Below are positions 28,961-39,301 of a stretch of 64,000 nt of DNA, in pieces; within the stretch, counting starts at the first letter, position 1, and the number at the start of each line of letters is the position of its first letter. The notes beneath the pieces are model-generated. The model did no database searches, was not told the origin of the DNA, and saw only the letters and a program-made list of their open reading frames with translations. A program made the position numbers and the translations under genes. Source of the stretch: Shewanella polaris (GTDB lineage: Bacteria; Pseudomonadota; Gammaproteobacteria; Enterobacterales; Shewanellaceae); NCBI RefSeq assembly GCF_006385555.1, contig NZ_CP041036.1, forward strand, positions 930,001 to 994,000, in the 5' to 3' direction.

Positions 28961-29443
28961 ATGCGTATCGCAATGATTGCCGCAATGGCCAATAACAGAG
29001 TCATTGGTAAAGACAATAAAATGCCATGGCATTTACCTGAAGATCTTCGTCATTTCAAAGCTGTCACCTTGTCTAAACCTATTGTAATGGGTCGAAAAAC
29101 ATTTGAATCCATCGGACGACCATTACCTGGAAGACTCAATATAGTGATAAGTCGTAATACTGAGTTTAGTCCTGAAGGAGTAACTTGTGTAACAAATTAT
29201 GAAGATGCAATCGCTGCCGCAGGAGAGTGTGAAGAGTTAGTTATTATTGGTGGTGGCCAACTTTATGCGCAATTATTGCCTAAAACCGACGTTTTATACC
29301 TAACTTTGATTGATTTAGACGCTGACGGTGACACTTTCTTTCCCGATTGGGATGATGGTTCTTGGGATTTACAGAGCTCAGTAAATGCAACAAATGATAA
29401 AGGGTTGCAATATAGCTTTAACACTTTAGTTAAAAAGTGTTAA
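28961..29443 (+). CDS. folA: Dihydrofolate reductase
   Basis: DHFR of 160 residues that reduces dihydrofolate with NADPH for thymidylate and purine synthesis. MIAAMANNRVIGKDNKMPWHL carries the Met-20 loop, PEDLRHFK the catalytic acidic residue (Asp 27-type), and GRKTFESIGRPLPGR and IIGGGQLY the NADPH and core sites. It is chromosomal, of normal length, and lies 20 bases after the exporter pair. Confidence 0.96.
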   Translation: MRIAMIAAMANNRVIGKDNKMPWHLPEDLRHFKAVTLSKPIVMGRKTFESIGRPLPGRLNIVISRNTEFSPEGVTCVTNYEDAIAAAGECEELVIIGGGQLYAQLLPKTDVLYLTLIDLDADGDTFFPDWDDGSWDLQSSVNATNDKGLQYSFNTLVKKC

Positions 29444-29538
29444 ATTAGCCTCGTGTACCCTGAGATTATATGAACCAGTTCTCAAAAACTGAAATTGAGT
29501 TCATTGCTATATAACTAGAAAGACTAAAGGAGTGTCAG

Positions 29539-29925
29539 ATGCGTGTATTGCCTGTAGCGATTGCGGCCCTGATTGCAGTATCTTTTGTATCAGCGCCTGC
29601 TGTTGCGGATACAGATCAATTAGTTGCAAATATTTGTGATTATGTAAAATCAAACGATAAAAACCGTTTGCGTAAAAAAATGAAAGAGAACCGTGTTAAA
29701 TTACGTAACATCTATTCAGGTATTTCTTGTGATGGCAGCAGTTTATTGCGTACTGCCTACAAGTCGAATGCTAATGATGTCGGTGAGTTTATCGCGAAGC
29801 GTATGCCATCTTCTGATCTTTCTGCACCAGAAGCTGATGGGAAAACAATTTTAGATTGGGCTTCTGCTAATGGTCATGATGCAAGTGTTATAACCGTAGC
29901 CATAAAAGATCGTATTGGTGGTTAA
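29539..29925 (+). CDS. DUF3718 family exported protein
   Basis: A 128-residue protein with a signal peptide (LPVAIAALIAVSFVSAPAVA, then DTDQ) and a basic, helical mature domain. Two cysteines (ICDYVK and ISCDGSS) may form a disulfide in the periplasm. The NIYSGISCDGSSLLRTAY segment matches the DUF3718 family common in Shewanella. Function unknown. AAAGGAG precedes the ATG and a strong terminator follows, so it is its own unit. Confidence 0.8.
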   Translation: MRVLPVAIAALIAVSFVSAPAVADTDQLVANICDYVKSNDKNRLRKKMKENRVKLRNIYSGISCDGSSLLRTAYKSNANDVGEFIAKRMPSSDLSAPEADGKTILDWASANGHDASVITVAIKDRIGG

Positions 29926-29970
29926 CGCTGGATCTGATGGTAGTCATAACATCAGTTAGTAAAAAGTTAA

Positions 29971-30008
29971 AACAAAAATGCCGATAAATATTTATCGGCA
30001 TTTTTGTT
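29971..30008 (+). terminator. Terminator of the DUF3718 gene
   Basis: AACAAAAATGCCGATAAA pairs perfectly with its complement around a TAT loop, with T-rich 3' arm. A strong intrinsic terminator. Confidence 0.88.
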
Positions 30009-30143
30009 CGTTTATTTCATGGCTTATGCAAATTAGATATACCTATTGCAGAGATATGGTAACCACAAACTGACAATCTTTCTCAATTTATCCTGTTCCC
30101 AAATTTCTGTGTCATCTGAATAACGATTAAGTTCTTATGACAA

Positions 30144-30171
30144 TAAAAAAGGCCCTATAAGGGCCTTTTTA
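30144..30171 (-). terminator. Terminator of the chemoreceptor gene
   Basis: AAAAAAGGCCC and GGGCCTTTTT arms surround TATAA. It lies just past the chemoreceptor stop on the minus strand and has runs suited to either direction. Confidence 0.85.
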
Positions 30172-30194
30172 TATTTTAACCTATATGGGGTTAA

Positions 30195-32216
30195 TTAAAT
30201 CTTAAACTCGCGCACAGAGGCTTGTAGCTCTTCTGCAAGCTTAGCCACTTGATGGCTTGATTGTGCCGTTTGGTCTGCACCAGTTGATGTTTCTTCAGAG
30301 ATAGACGCAATATGTTCAAGTTTTTCTGAAACTTGTTGGCTAACGATATTTTGCTCTTGAGCAGCATTAGCAATATGGTTACCAGAATCAAAGGCTCGGT
30401 GAACAGATTTGCTGATGGTTTCCAAGGCTACATTCGATTGCTCATTCTTCTCAACACAGCTATCAGCTTGGGTACGGCCCAATTCCATTACCGCAACAGC
30501 TTCTTGAGCGCCAAGTTGCAACACTTCAATCATTTGTTGAATTTCACTTGTTGAATGTTGAGTTCTTGATGCTAAGTTACGGACTTCATCTGCAACAACG
30601 GCAAAGCCACGTCCTTGTTCACCTGCTCTAGCGGCCTCAATGGCAGCGTTGAGGGCAAGCAAGTTAGTTTGATCTGCAATGCCACGGATTACATCTAAAA
30701 TAGAGCCAATCGATGCACTGTCAGAATGTACTTTATTGATGACAACTCCAGCTTTAGCAACTTCTTCTGCAAGGGCGAGAATAGTATTTTTACTTTCTTC
30801 TGCAAGCGCACGCATGTGCTGGGTTTCTTCGTCGGCTTGTTTAATCTCATTAAGTGCTTGATCGGCACTCATGGAGACTTGTTGTGCACTTGAACTTAGT
30901 TCTGTCGTTGCTGCGGCGACTTGATCAACTTGACTCTTTTGCTCTTGAATACCAATCGTTGTTTGAGAGGTAATCGCTGAGGTTTCTTCTGCTGCAGCGG
31001 CTAACTGGTTTGAACGATCCACAATACCTATAATTAGACTGCGTAAACTGTCGACGAGTCGGTTGCAGTTTTTGGCTAATTCCGCAAACTCATCATGACC
31101 CGTGTCATCTAATTTATGAGTTAAATCACCGGATGCCAGTACATTCAATGCTTTGTTGACCTCTCCGAGTGATTTTGTCAGCGGTTTAACGACTGCAATA
31201 CTCACAATAATAGAAACAACGATAGCCGTTAATACCACTAATAAGGTTTTTATCGTCGCTGAGTCAATAATGTCTATCGCGTTATTACTGATTTCTCCAG
31301 CGAAAGTGTCGATTGCTTTTGCAAGGGTAGTCATTCTTTTATTGACTAATTTAGAAATACTTTGAGTTTGAGTTAGTAGTTTCTCTGCCGTAAAACCATG
31401 GGTTAACTGTTTTTGTTTTAATGCTTGAATCGAATCTGCACCATTAAGTAATTTGAATACTTTTGTTGATTCGGTTGATAGATCTTCTAAGGTTGAACTG
31501 CTTATAACACCACTACCTTGACGATTTATATACTCAAGTTTAGCCTTAGTTTCACTGGCCATGTAGTCCAGTTCTTTGATGATAAGATCATATTTATTTT
31601 GTTCAGTAGCACCAACAAGATCATAAATCGTGGTAATGGTGTTGATAAACATGGTGTCAACTAAACTTGCTGTTGCTGCGAGGCTTTTCTCTGTTTCATC
31701 TTCACTGGACTCTAGATCAATGATGTCTAATAAAATTGATGATGCATCGTCGGCAGCATTTTCAAACGTGTTACGTAATTTAAGTAATTGCTCTTGCTGG
31801 CTTAATGAACTTTCCTGTTCAACTAACATTTGTTCCGCTTTTTGTTCATAAATTCGGTAAGATTTTGTCAGTTCAATAAGAGGCGATGTAAGTTGCGATT
31901 GAGATTCTACTAGACTATTTAAACGAGTAATATCTGCTTCGAAAGCATTATTAAGTTCAGCAAGGTTTTTTGTAATAGGAGGTATTTTCGAAGAATGGTC
32001 ACTGTAAAAAGCCAACAAAGTTTCATTTTGTTGAGTACTAAGATTCTCACTCAAAATACTGGTGGTTTCTAACGCGGGCAAACTCACCGTTTTAAGAATA
32101 GTGGTTCCGTCTTTAATGCTGTTGTTACTCATTAGAGTAACACCACCAAGGATCAGCAGTAACAGCGTCACAACGGTAAAACCGCCAATGACTCTGGTCG
32201 CTACATTAATTTTCAT
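30195..32216 (-). CDS. Methyl-accepting chemotaxis protein
   Basis: A 673-residue transmembrane chemoreceptor. The first helix is at about 10-30 ([14 protein letters not shown]), followed by a large, helical periplasmic sensor of about 300 residues without a PAS or Cache motif I can name. The second helix lies near 328-350, then a HAMP linker, then the signalling coiled coil with the hairpin tip [20 protein letters not shown] and [15 protein letters not shown]. It passes ligand signals to CheA/CheW. No C-terminal CheR pentapeptide is present. GGAGTA precedes the ATG. Confidence 0.95.
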   Translation of the reverse strand: MKINVATRVIGGFTVVTLLLLILGGVTLMSNNSIKDGTTILKTVSLPALETTSILSENLSTQQNETLLAFYSDHSSKIPPITKNLAELNNAFEADITRLNSLVESQSQLTSPLIELTKSYRIYEQKAEQMLVEQESSLSQQEQLLKLRNTFENAADDASSILLDIIDLESSEDETEKSLAATASLVDTMFINTITTIYDLVGATEQNKYDLIIKELDYMASETKAKLEYINRQGSGVISSSTLEDLSTESTKVFKLLNGADSIQALKQKQLTHGFTAEKLLTQTQSISKLVNKRMTTLAKAIDTFAGEISNNAIDIIDSATIKTLLVVLTAIVVSIIVSIAVVKPLTKSLGEVNKALNVLASGDLTHKLDDTGHDEFAELAKNCNRLVDSLRSLIIGIVDRSNQLAAAAEETSAITSQTTIGIQEQKSQVDQVAAATTELSSSAQQVSMSADQALNEIKQADEETQHMRALAEESKNTILALAEEVAKAGVVINKVHSDSASIGSILDVIRGIADQTNLLALNAAIEAARAGEQGRGFAVVADEVRNLASRTQHSTSEIQQMIEVLQLGAQEAVAVMELGRTQADSCVEKNEQSNVALETISKSVHRAFDSGNHIANAAQEQNIVSQQVSEKLEHIASISEETSTGADQTAQSSHQVAKLAEELQASVREFKI

Positions 32217-32355
32217 AAAGTACTCCGGCTATTATAATTAGATCCTGCTTATGCTGTATTTTACTATATTGAATTTATTTTAGGGCAGTTGTTTCTCAGG
32301 CAAGTGTAACAAATTCTAACTTAAACTATCGGCAAAAGAATACTTTAGTTTAACC

Positions 32356-33174
32356 TTAAATTAACCTTTGTTGGGTAATTTTTTCATTCTTTTCAAGATG
32401 CCATAGGGTTAAGTGCTCTCCCCAACAGCAGCCAGTGTCGAGTGCAAGAATGTGTGAATTGTTCGTTTGGCCCATTAATGCAGCCCAATGACCGAACACT
32501 AGTGTGTATTGTGGGCTCGTTTTCGATGGGAATTCAAACCATGGGCATAATTCTACTGAATGCGGTTCATTAGGTGCTGATTTGCATTTAAAATCAAGAC
32601 TTCCATCAAGATGTAAATATCTCATTCGCGTTAAAGCATTCATACAGTATCGCAATCTGTTTATACCGGTTAATGTTGGTGACCATTGTTCAGCTTCATC
32701 AGTAAACATTTTTGCAATTAATTCGGTTAAATAATCATCTTGCTGCAAAGCTAAGCTAACTTGTTTTGCTTCATGTTCTAGGGTCGCAATATCCCATTGA
32801 GGAGGTACACCAGCATGGGTCATGATGATATTGTGTTCGGGTAATGTTCTCACTAATGGTTGTTGACGGATCCAATTAACCAAATTATCAATATCTGGTG
32901 CATTAAGTAGTTCTTCAAGATGATCTTTTCGACTCACTCGTTTTAATTTACCGTGCAAAGCCAATAGGTGTAAATCATGGTTACCCAGTACCACTTTTGC
33001 AGAATCATTTAATGATTGGAAGAAACGAAGTGTTGCTAATGACTCTGTACCTCTGGCAATCAAATCGCCAACAGCCCAAAGCTCATCTTTCGAAGGGTTA
33101 AAATCGACTTTTTGCAATAATAACTGCAATTCACTATTACATCCCTGAACATCGCCAACAAAATAGTGTGCCAT
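32356..33174 (-). CDS. apaH: Diadenosine tetraphosphatase
   Basis: A 272-residue metallophosphatase that cuts Ap4A (and Np4-capped RNA ends) symmetrically. It has GDVQGC, GDLIARG, GNHD and THAGVPP metal motifs. The usual RGP of ApaH reads RGT here, a small change outside the metal ligands. It follows apaG by three bases at the end of the lptD-surA-pdxA-rsmA-apaG-apaH cluster. Confidence 0.96.
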   Translation of the reverse strand: MAHYFVGDVQGCNSELQLLLQKVDFNPSKDELWAVGDLIARGTESLATLRFFQSLNDSAKVVLGNHDLHLLALHGKLKRVSRKDHLEELLNAPDIDNLVNWIRQQPLVRTLPEHNIIMTHAGVPPQWDIATLEHEAKQVSLALQQDDYLTELIAKMFTDEAEQWSPTLTGINRLRYCMNALTRMRYLHLDGSLDFKCKSAPNEPHSVELCPWFEFPSKTSPQYTLVFGHWAALMGQTNNSHILALDTGCCWGEHLTLWHLEKNEKITQQRLI

Positions 33175-33177
33175 AAG

Positions 33178-33558
33178 CTATTGAAATACTCCTGGGACAG
33201 CCAAACGAAAAGGTGGAATGGTCGCTAAAAAACGTTCGCCTTTGTGGTCTTCCATACCGTAAAAGCCTTGCATAAATCCAACTGGAGTTTCCAATACGGT
33301 ACCGCTGGTATATTGATAAGCGGTATTAGGGGCGATAGTCGGCGTTTCACCTACAACACCTGGGCCTTTTACTTCATTCTGTTCGCCTTCTGAATCTGTG
33401 ATAATCCAATGGCGGTCTTTAAGCGTTACTTTGGTATCGCCCAGATTGATAATGGTAATGGTATAGCTAAAAAGGTATTTATTATCAGCGACATCAGATT
33501 GTTGTTCTAAGTATTGGGTGTCGACTTTAATTTTAATAGGCGATTCAACAGGGTTCAT
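33178..33558 (-). CDS. apaG: ApaG domain protein
   Basis: ApaG of 126 residues, a fibronectin-III-like beta sandwich with conserved GPGVVGETPTIAPN and GFMQGFYGM segments. Its role is uncertain: it was named for cobalt resistance/magnesium efflux, without an enzyme activity established here. It sits between rsmA and apaH in the conserved order. Confidence 0.95.
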   Translation of the reverse strand: MNPVESPIKIKVDTQYLEQQSDVADNKYLFSYTITIINLGDTKVTLKDRHWIITDSEGEQNEVKGPGVVGETPTIAPNTAYQYTSGTVLETPVGFMQGFYGMEDHKGERFLATIPPFRLAVPGVFQ

Positions 33559-33575
33559 TTTACGTCCTAAAGCGA

Positions 33576-33604
33576 AAGGGCACGCTGAGTTTCAGCATGC
33601 CCTT
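33576..33604 (-). terminator. Hairpin between rsmA and apaG
   Basis: AAGGGCA-CGCTGA pairs with TCAGC-ATGCCCTT around GTT with one mismatch. No T run follows on the minus strand, so it may weaken read-through or protect the upstream RNA rather than end the transcript. Confidence 0.45.
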
Positions 33605-33608
33605 ATGA

Positions 33609-34415
33609 TTAATCTTTTTTGTCACACAACATATTAGCCATTGCCACATATTGCGGAACACTTATTTGCTCTGGCCGCAGACTTGGATCAATTTGTAATG
33701 TTGCAAAATCGTCGTCTGACAGTAAGGTTTTTAAATTATTACGTAATGTCTTACGGCGCATATTAAATGCCGTCGTGACTAAATGCCTCAATACATCGAC
33801 ATTTTTACATGGCCAAGGTTTGACTTCATAGGGCAATAATCTTACCACTGCAGAATCAACTTTCGGGGCAGGGGTAAAGCTTGTCGGCGGCACTTCCAAT
33901 ACGGGAACCACTTGACAATAATATTGTGCCATTACTGTTAAACGTCCATAAGCTTTAGTACCAGGGCTCGCAGATAAGCGCAGAACGACTTCTTTTTGCA
34001 ACATAAAGTGCATTGTCTCAATTTGTTCAGCAAACTCAAACAAATGAAACATAAGTGGCGTTGAAATGTTGTAAGGAAGGTTACCAAACACTTTCATTTT
34101 TTTGCCAGCTTGTTGCAACTGACTAAAGTCGAACTGTAACGCATCACCTTGATGAATCGTCAGTTTGTCTTTAAGTGTTGGATGGTATTGTAAGCGTTTA
34201 ACCAAGTCTCTATCTAATTCAACAACGGTTAGGTTATCAATCATGTCTGCAACAGGTTCTGTTAACGCACCCAGACCGGGCCCAATTTCAACGATGATAT
34301 GGTCATTATCAGGTGCAATTGCACCTACAATGCTGCTGATCACGCCTTGATCAGTTAAGAAGTTTTGTCCAAAACGCTTTCTGGCCGTGTGGCCTAAATG
34401 TACTTTATTACTCAT
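33609..34415 (-). CDS. rsmA: 16S rRNA dimethyladenosine transferase
   Basis: RsmA/KsgA of 268 residues, which dimethylates A1518 and A1519 of 16S rRNA late in 30S assembly. It has [10 protein letters not shown] at the start, SAM motif [12 protein letters not shown] and the catalytic NLPYNIST. It lies 9 bases after pdxA. Confidence 0.97.
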   Translation of the reverse strand: MSNKVHLGHTARKRFGQNFLTDQGVISSIVGAIAPDNDHIIVEIGPGLGALTEPVADMIDNLTVVELDRDLVKRLQYHPTLKDKLTIHQGDALQFDFSQLQQAGKKMKVFGNLPYNISTPLMFHLFEFAEQIETMHFMLQKEVVLRLSASPGTKAYGRLTVMAQYYCQVVPVLEVPPTSFTPAPKVDSAVVRLLPYEVKPWPCKNVDVLRHLVTTAFNMRRKTLRNNLKTLLSDDDFATLQIDPSLRPEQISVPQYVAMANMLCDKKD

Positions 34416-34424
34416 TAAAATGGG

Positions 34425-35408
34425 TTACTTACTTTTTGAGGCCAATTCGATGGCTTTGTTTAATGCACAGGTAAAGCTGCCGCAATCAGCTTTACCACTT
34501 CCAGCCAATTCTAGGGCTGTACCATGATCGACTGAAGTACGAATATAAGGTAAACCTAAGGTTATATTGACCGACTTGCCAAATCCTAATGATTTAAGCA
34601 CAGGTAATCCCTGGTCATGATACATGGCTAATATCACGTCAGCTTGTTCAAGATATTTAGGTTGGAATAGTGTATCTGCCGGCAAAGGGCCAACGATATC
34701 CATGCCTTGCTCTCGTAACTCATTGAGTGCAGGAATAATGATATCAATTTCTTCTCGGCCTAAATGACCGTCTTCTCCAGCATGCGGATTGAGACCACAC
34801 ACATAAATTTTGGGTGTACCTAAACCAAACTTACTGACTAACTCGTTGTGTAAAATAGTAATGATATGATGAAGTCTGTCACGGGTAATCGCTTTTGCAA
34901 CATAGGCTAATGGTATGTGGGTAGTCATTAGTGCTACTTGCAAATTGGGTGCGGCAAGCATCATAACAACATCAGCACAGTTAGCTTGTAATGCAAAAAA
35001 TTCGGTATGACCACTAAATGGAATACCGGCTTGGTTAATAATTCCTTTATGCACGGGGCCAGTTACGACGGCGTCGAATTCATTCGACATATTTTTTTCA
35101 CCGGCATAACGTAGAGTCTCGACTACATAATCACTGTTTGCCTCATTCAACACACCGCAGTGTACTTCTTCAGCTAATGTAAAAGGAGCTATGGTTAATG
35201 TCCCAGCTGTTTGAGGCTTTGGTTGTTGTGATGGTTGGTAAGGCCTAAGTTGTAAAGGGAGTCCAAGCATTTTGGCGCGTGACATGAGTAGATTAGGATC
35301 GGCGCAAACAACTAACTCAACAGGCCATGCCTGTTGAGCGAGTTTGATGACTAAGTCGGGACCTATACCTGCTGGTTCGCCGGGAGTAATTGCAATACGT
35401 TTAGTCAT
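34425..35408 (-). CDS. pdxA: 4-hydroxythreonine-4-phosphate dehydrogenase
   Basis: A 327-residue NAD-dependent enzyme of pyridoxal phosphate synthesis. Metal-binding histidines appear in [17 protein letters not shown] and [11 protein letters not shown], and the start [13 protein letters not shown] is diagnostic. Cytoplasmic homodimer. It lies between surA and rsmA at close spacing. Confidence 0.97.
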   Translation of the reverse strand: MTKRIAITPGEPAGIGPDLVIKLAQQAWPVELVVCADPNLLMSRAKMLGLPLQLRPYQPSQQPKPQTAGTLTIAPFTLAEEVHCGVLNEANSDYVVETLRYAGEKNMSNEFDAVVTGPVHKGIINQAGIPFSGHTEFFALQANCADVVMMLAAPNLQVALMTTHIPLAYVAKAITRDRLHHIITILHNELVSKFGLGTPKIYVCGLNPHAGEDGHLGREEIDIIIPALNELREQGMDIVGPLPADTLFQPKYLEQADVILAMYHDQGLPVLKSLGFGKSVNITLGLPYIRTSVDHGTALELAGSGKADCGSFTCALNKAIELASKSK

Positions 35409-35417
35409 GGGTCTTGC

Positions 35418-36722
35418 TTAACCTCGTCTGCTTTCTGGCTCAATGATTTCAATATACGCTTCAGAGCGCATTTCGTCTAACCAGTTTTGTAGTTCTTCAT
35501 TAAACTTACGACGGAAGATTAACTGGTGGGCACGGTTACTATTAAATTGTTCAGTGGCATCAGTTTTACGACGCGACTCAAGTTGGACGATATGCCAACC
35601 GTGAGTAGTACGAAACGGCTCGCTGATTTGACCTTCTTGAAGACTAGCAAGGGTTTGCGAAAATTCAGGGACATACATGCTTGGATCTGCCCAACCTAAT
35701 TCACCACCTTTAACTGCAGAGCCTGGGTCTTCTGAGTACTGAGTCGCTAGCTTGGAAAAATCGGCGTCACCAGAACGAAGTTGAGTGACAAAGTTAGTTA
35801 ACATCGCTTTAGCACGTTCTTCCGATAAAATCGGTGACGGCTTTAATAGGATATGACGAGATTTAACTTCTTCAACCTCTTGTGTTTGCAAGCCACGAGT
35901 ATCTACAACTTTGATAATGTGAAAGCCAGAACCTGATTTAATAGGGCCAATAATATCACCTTTCTTGGCGCTACTAACGACTTCAGCAAACAATGTTGGC
36001 ATCTCATTAATGCTCATAAAGTCCCATATACCGCCTTCTAGCGCTTTAGGGCCAGATGAAGATGCAATTGCTGTGCTACGGAAATCGTCCCCATCGTTTA
36101 AGCGTTTAAGCACGATATCGGCACGACGGCTAGCACTTTCAAGTTGTTCACTTGTAGGGTTACTTGGTACTTCGATTAGAATGTGACCGATTTGGAACTC
36201 AACATCTTTTAAGCCTTGTTCCTGAATTAATTTAACTAAGCTATTAATTTCTTGTGGTGAAACTTGAATACGACGTTGGACTTGAATACGTTGAATTTCA
36301 CCTAAAGTCACTTCTTGGCGTAATTGTTCACGATACTGGCTAAAACTTGTACCTTCACTTTCAATTGATTGCTGCATTTGGGCAACTGTCATTTTTTGTT
36401 CTTTAGCAATATTTTCAATGGTTTGATCTAATTGTAAATCACCAATGTTCAAGCCAATGCGTTCAGCTGTCTGCATTTGTAAATGGGTTAAAATAAGGCG
36501 TTCAATAACTTGGGTGCGCAAAGCATCATCTGATGGTAATGTTTGGTTCGCAGCTTTAGCATTCGCTTTAACAGTTGAAATCATGTTGGTGATTTCACTT
36601 TCAAGAATGATACCATCATTAATTTGTACTGCTACGCGATCTAATGGCACGGGTACAGCGAAGCTAGTGTGACTTATCGCAAGAGCTAATAATGCAAAAA
36701 TAATTTTTTTACTGTGTTTCAT
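35418..36722 (-). CDS. surA: Periplasmic chaperone/peptidyl-prolyl isomerase SurA
   Basis: A 434-residue exported chaperone for outer membrane proteins, including LptD encoded just upstream. It has a signal peptide ending SFA, an N-terminal chaperone domain (to about 170), two parvulin domains (about 175-275 and 285-385, each with GxxGPIK/FHIIKV or GELGWADP/GWHIVQ patterns) and the C-terminal helix. GTG/ATG choice is clear from the signal peptide. Confidence 0.96.
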   Translation of the reverse strand: MKHSKKIIFALLALAISHTSFAVPVPLDRVAVQINDGIILESEITNMISTVKANAKAANQTLPSDDALRTQVIERLILTHLQMQTAERIGLNIGDLQLDQTIENIAKEQKMTVAQMQQSIESEGTSFSQYREQLRQEVTLGEIQRIQVQRRIQVSPQEINSLVKLIQEQGLKDVEFQIGHILIEVPSNPTSEQLESASRRADIVLKRLNDGDDFRSTAIASSSGPKALEGGIWDFMSINEMPTLFAEVVSSAKKGDIIGPIKSGSGFHIIKVVDTRGLQTQEVEEVKSRHILLKPSPILSEERAKAMLTNFVTQLRSGDADFSKLATQYSEDPGSAVKGGELGWADPSMYVPEFSQTLASLQEGQISEPFRTTHGWHIVQLESRRKTDATEQFNSNRAHQLIFRRKFNEELQNWLDEMRSEAYIEIIEPESRRG

Positions 36723-36862
36723 CCACTAAATCCTTTGGCACATTCAATATAATACAGGCGATTTATCGCCAAATTGGGTCGTTTTATGTTAATTAACAAC
36801 ATAGTTATTGTTATTGGACTATCAGATTGTCGCTAGGTTCAGCAATCTATCACAAAAGAGTG

Positions 36863-39166
36863 TTAATTCCTTAAGTAAAGTGGCTTACGATAATTAAATA
36901 ACCCTTCATCGAGCATGTCATCCACACCTAATGGGCCAGAACCACCGAGCCCTTTAATGACAAAGTTAAGGTAAACCCCACTATCAAATTCTTCCATAGC
37001 AGTTTGAGATGTGTCGTCATCATAGTTGGTTTTTATACGGTAATGATAGCTCAAGCGTAATGCCCAACAACACGATTCATATTGCACACCTGTGTATGTT
37101 TCAATATTACGTGACTTATTGAGATCGTAATAGTAGTTACCCACAAAATATAGGTTGTCACTAATAGGCCAAGATGTACGCATGCCAGCCTGCGAAATAT
37201 CTACTCGGTCGTTAGTATTTGTATTGAGTAAGTCGGGTACATATCGGTAACTTAGCTGCAATAATTTGTCATTGCTTGGACGATAATCCAAGGTGACTTC
37301 ATTTTTCTTGTTTTCACCTTTTTCAGTGTCGTGCTGTACAGAGCCACTGATGAACCAATCATTGTATAATTGTGCATCTAACTCAGCTGCTAATACTGAA
37401 GTTGATTGAGATTGTTCTTCATTATCATCGATTAAGAGAACTTTAGAGTCTTCGAAGAAAATGATTTGACCGACGCTGAATTTGAATCTTTCATGATTAG
37501 TTTCATCAAACAAGCGGGTCGTGAAACCTAATGTAAATTGATTAGCATCTGCCACACGATCTAAACCTGAATATTGGCGATCGCGGAACAGTCCATAGTA
37601 GTCTTCTTGCAATTGAGCTGTGTCATAAATACCAATATCAGATTGATCTTCATAGCCGACATAAAGGTATTGGATTTGAGGTTCAATTGTTTGCCTGTAT
37701 TGCTCATCAAACATTTGTGTTGTTCGTTCAAAATTGACCTGACCATGTAAACGCGCTTGCGGGATCGTACGGCTTACATTGTCTTCTAACGTTGAGTCTT
37801 CATCAATGTTTTTTTGCCAATACTGGGTTTGCAGTAATTTAACTTCACTGGTAAACGAACCAGCAGGCCCTTGAATTGGCCAAATTAAGCTAGGCACTAA
37901 GTGTAAGCGGGTTGCTGTATTGTACTCGTTATCTTGATGACGAAAGTTAGTGAGCTCAGAGTTAAAATTAAAATCGATAGCTTCAAATAAGTCTGCAGAA
38001 CGATAATTAAAGTTAAGTTGTGGCATCACTTGATAGGGCTTTTCTTCTTCACCGAGTACTTTTATATCTTGTACGCGCATGTTGAAATCCCAGTTACGTT
38101 CAAAATAACTGGCTTCTCCAATTCGCGATAACTGATTGTCGGTTGACTGATTTACATCGGAATTTAAATCGTTGAAATAATTGTTGTCTGACACATCTGT
38201 GTAATTAGCTCTTACACGCCAATTTTTATTCAGTGCACCTTGATGACTCCAGTGATAAAGATAACGGTCAGCGTTAGTGCTGAGTTCATTATCACTGGCT
38301 ATATATTCAAAGTTGAGCTGACCATTTTGTTTTTCTCCAGCCAAATACCTAAATTCAGTTTTGGTGTATAAGCCGCGAGATGACATATAGTCTGGTGTAA
38401 AAGTTAAATCATACTCTGGGGCGATATTCCAATAATAAGGCGTACTCACTTCAACACCGTTGGTGGTACTGGTGCTAAAGCTAGGAAATAGAAAACCTGA
38501 TTTACGTTTGTCTGAAACCGGCACTGTCATATACGGAATGTACAACACAGGGACACCCGCAATACGTAGTTTGGCGTTCCAAATTTCGCCCCATTCCTCG
38601 TTGCTGTCAATTTTGATCATATCTGCTTCGAGCAACCATGATTCATCGCCAACGGGGCAGGTGGTGAAGTTGGTTTTTGTCAGCAATAGATTATTGTCTG
38701 AAGTGATCTGTAATTTTTCTGCATCACCATGGACTTGTTGTCCATGCAACCAATACTTAGCACCTTCTAACGTAGCATTATTACTGCTCATTTGTGCTTC
38801 TAGGGTATCGGCTGTGATGGTAAATAATTCGTCTTTAAATATCAGATTTCCATCAGCATTTAAACGTTGTTCCTTTTGATCTAACACGGCATTATCAGCT
38901 GCGATATGACGAAGTCCTTGGCTAAAACTGACATCGCCCGAAAATTCAGCCTGATTATTATAAACAACATTCGAATTATCACTAATAATGACAATTTGAT
39001 CGTCTGAGATATTAGTTAATGCTGCGCGGTCTTCAAATGAGCGAGACACAGGCGGAGCCACAACGCATTGCAACGCAGGCGCTTCGGTTGTAGTAGGCTC
39101 ATCGGCCAACACTATGTTTGGGAGTAGGCTTAGTGCCAGAAAATAACGGATCTGCATTGTTGTCAA
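36863..39166 (-). CDS. lptD: LPS-assembly outer membrane protein LptD
   Basis: A 767-residue protein with signal peptide, an N-terminal OstA beta-jellyroll (about 55-200) and a large C-terminal barrel. With LptE it inserts LPS in the outer leaflet. The four cysteines that form the functional disulfides are present: C34, C170, and the pair C699-C700 (YESCCWALR). It starts the cluster, with surA 140 bases downstream, and is divergent from amgK. Confidence 0.96.
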   Translation of the reverse strand: MTTMQIRYFLALSLLPNIVLADEPTTTEAPALQCVVAPPVSRSFEDRAALTNISDDQIVIISDNSNVVYNNQAEFSGDVSFSQGLRHIAADNAVLDQKEQRLNADGNLIFKDELFTITADTLEAQMSSNNATLEGAKYWLHGQQVHGDAEKLQITSDNNLLLTKTNFTTCPVGDESWLLEADMIKIDSNEEWGEIWNAKLRIAGVPVLYIPYMTVPVSDKRKSGFLFPSFSTSTTNGVEVSTPYYWNIAPEYDLTFTPDYMSSRGLYTKTEFRYLAGEKQNGQLNFEYIASDNELSTNADRYLYHWSHQGALNKNWRVRANYTDVSDNNYFNDLNSDVNQSTDNQLSRIGEASYFERNWDFNMRVQDIKVLGEEEKPYQVMPQLNFNYRSADLFEAIDFNFNSELTNFRHQDNEYNTATRLHLVPSLIWPIQGPAGSFTSEVKLLQTQYWQKNIDEDSTLEDNVSRTIPQARLHGQVNFERTTQMFDEQYRQTIEPQIQYLYVGYEDQSDIGIYDTAQLQEDYYGLFRDRQYSGLDRVADANQFTLGFTTRLFDETNHERFKFSVGQIIFFEDSKVLLIDDNEEQSQSTSVLAAELDAQLYNDWFISGSVQHDTEKGENKKNEVTLDYRPSNDKLLQLSYRYVPDLLNTNTNDRVDISQAGMRTSWPISDNLYFVGNYYYDLNKSRNIETYTGVQYESCCWALRLSYHYRIKTNYDDDTSQTAMEEFDSGVYLNFVIKGLGGSGPLGVDDMLDEGLFNYRKPLYLRN

Positions 39167-39301
39167 TAATTTATGAATTCTGATTCAGGAAAAGTTTTGG
39201 AGAGAAAAAGATACTCAGCTAAGTAAAACATTCCATTCTTTAGCTGTTTCCAAATGTTATGCTGGCTATAATAAAGCAATTTTTCATTAAGAGCCATTGA
39301 G

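Noticed and set aside
32356..33174. ApaH as a damaged enzyme because RGP reads RGT
   Set aside because: The metal-binding Asp, His and Asn residues and the Arg are intact, so activity is expected.
38460..38879. 139-codon frame antisense to lptD
   Set aside because: Lies wholly within the well-supported lptD gene and has no protein-like pattern.
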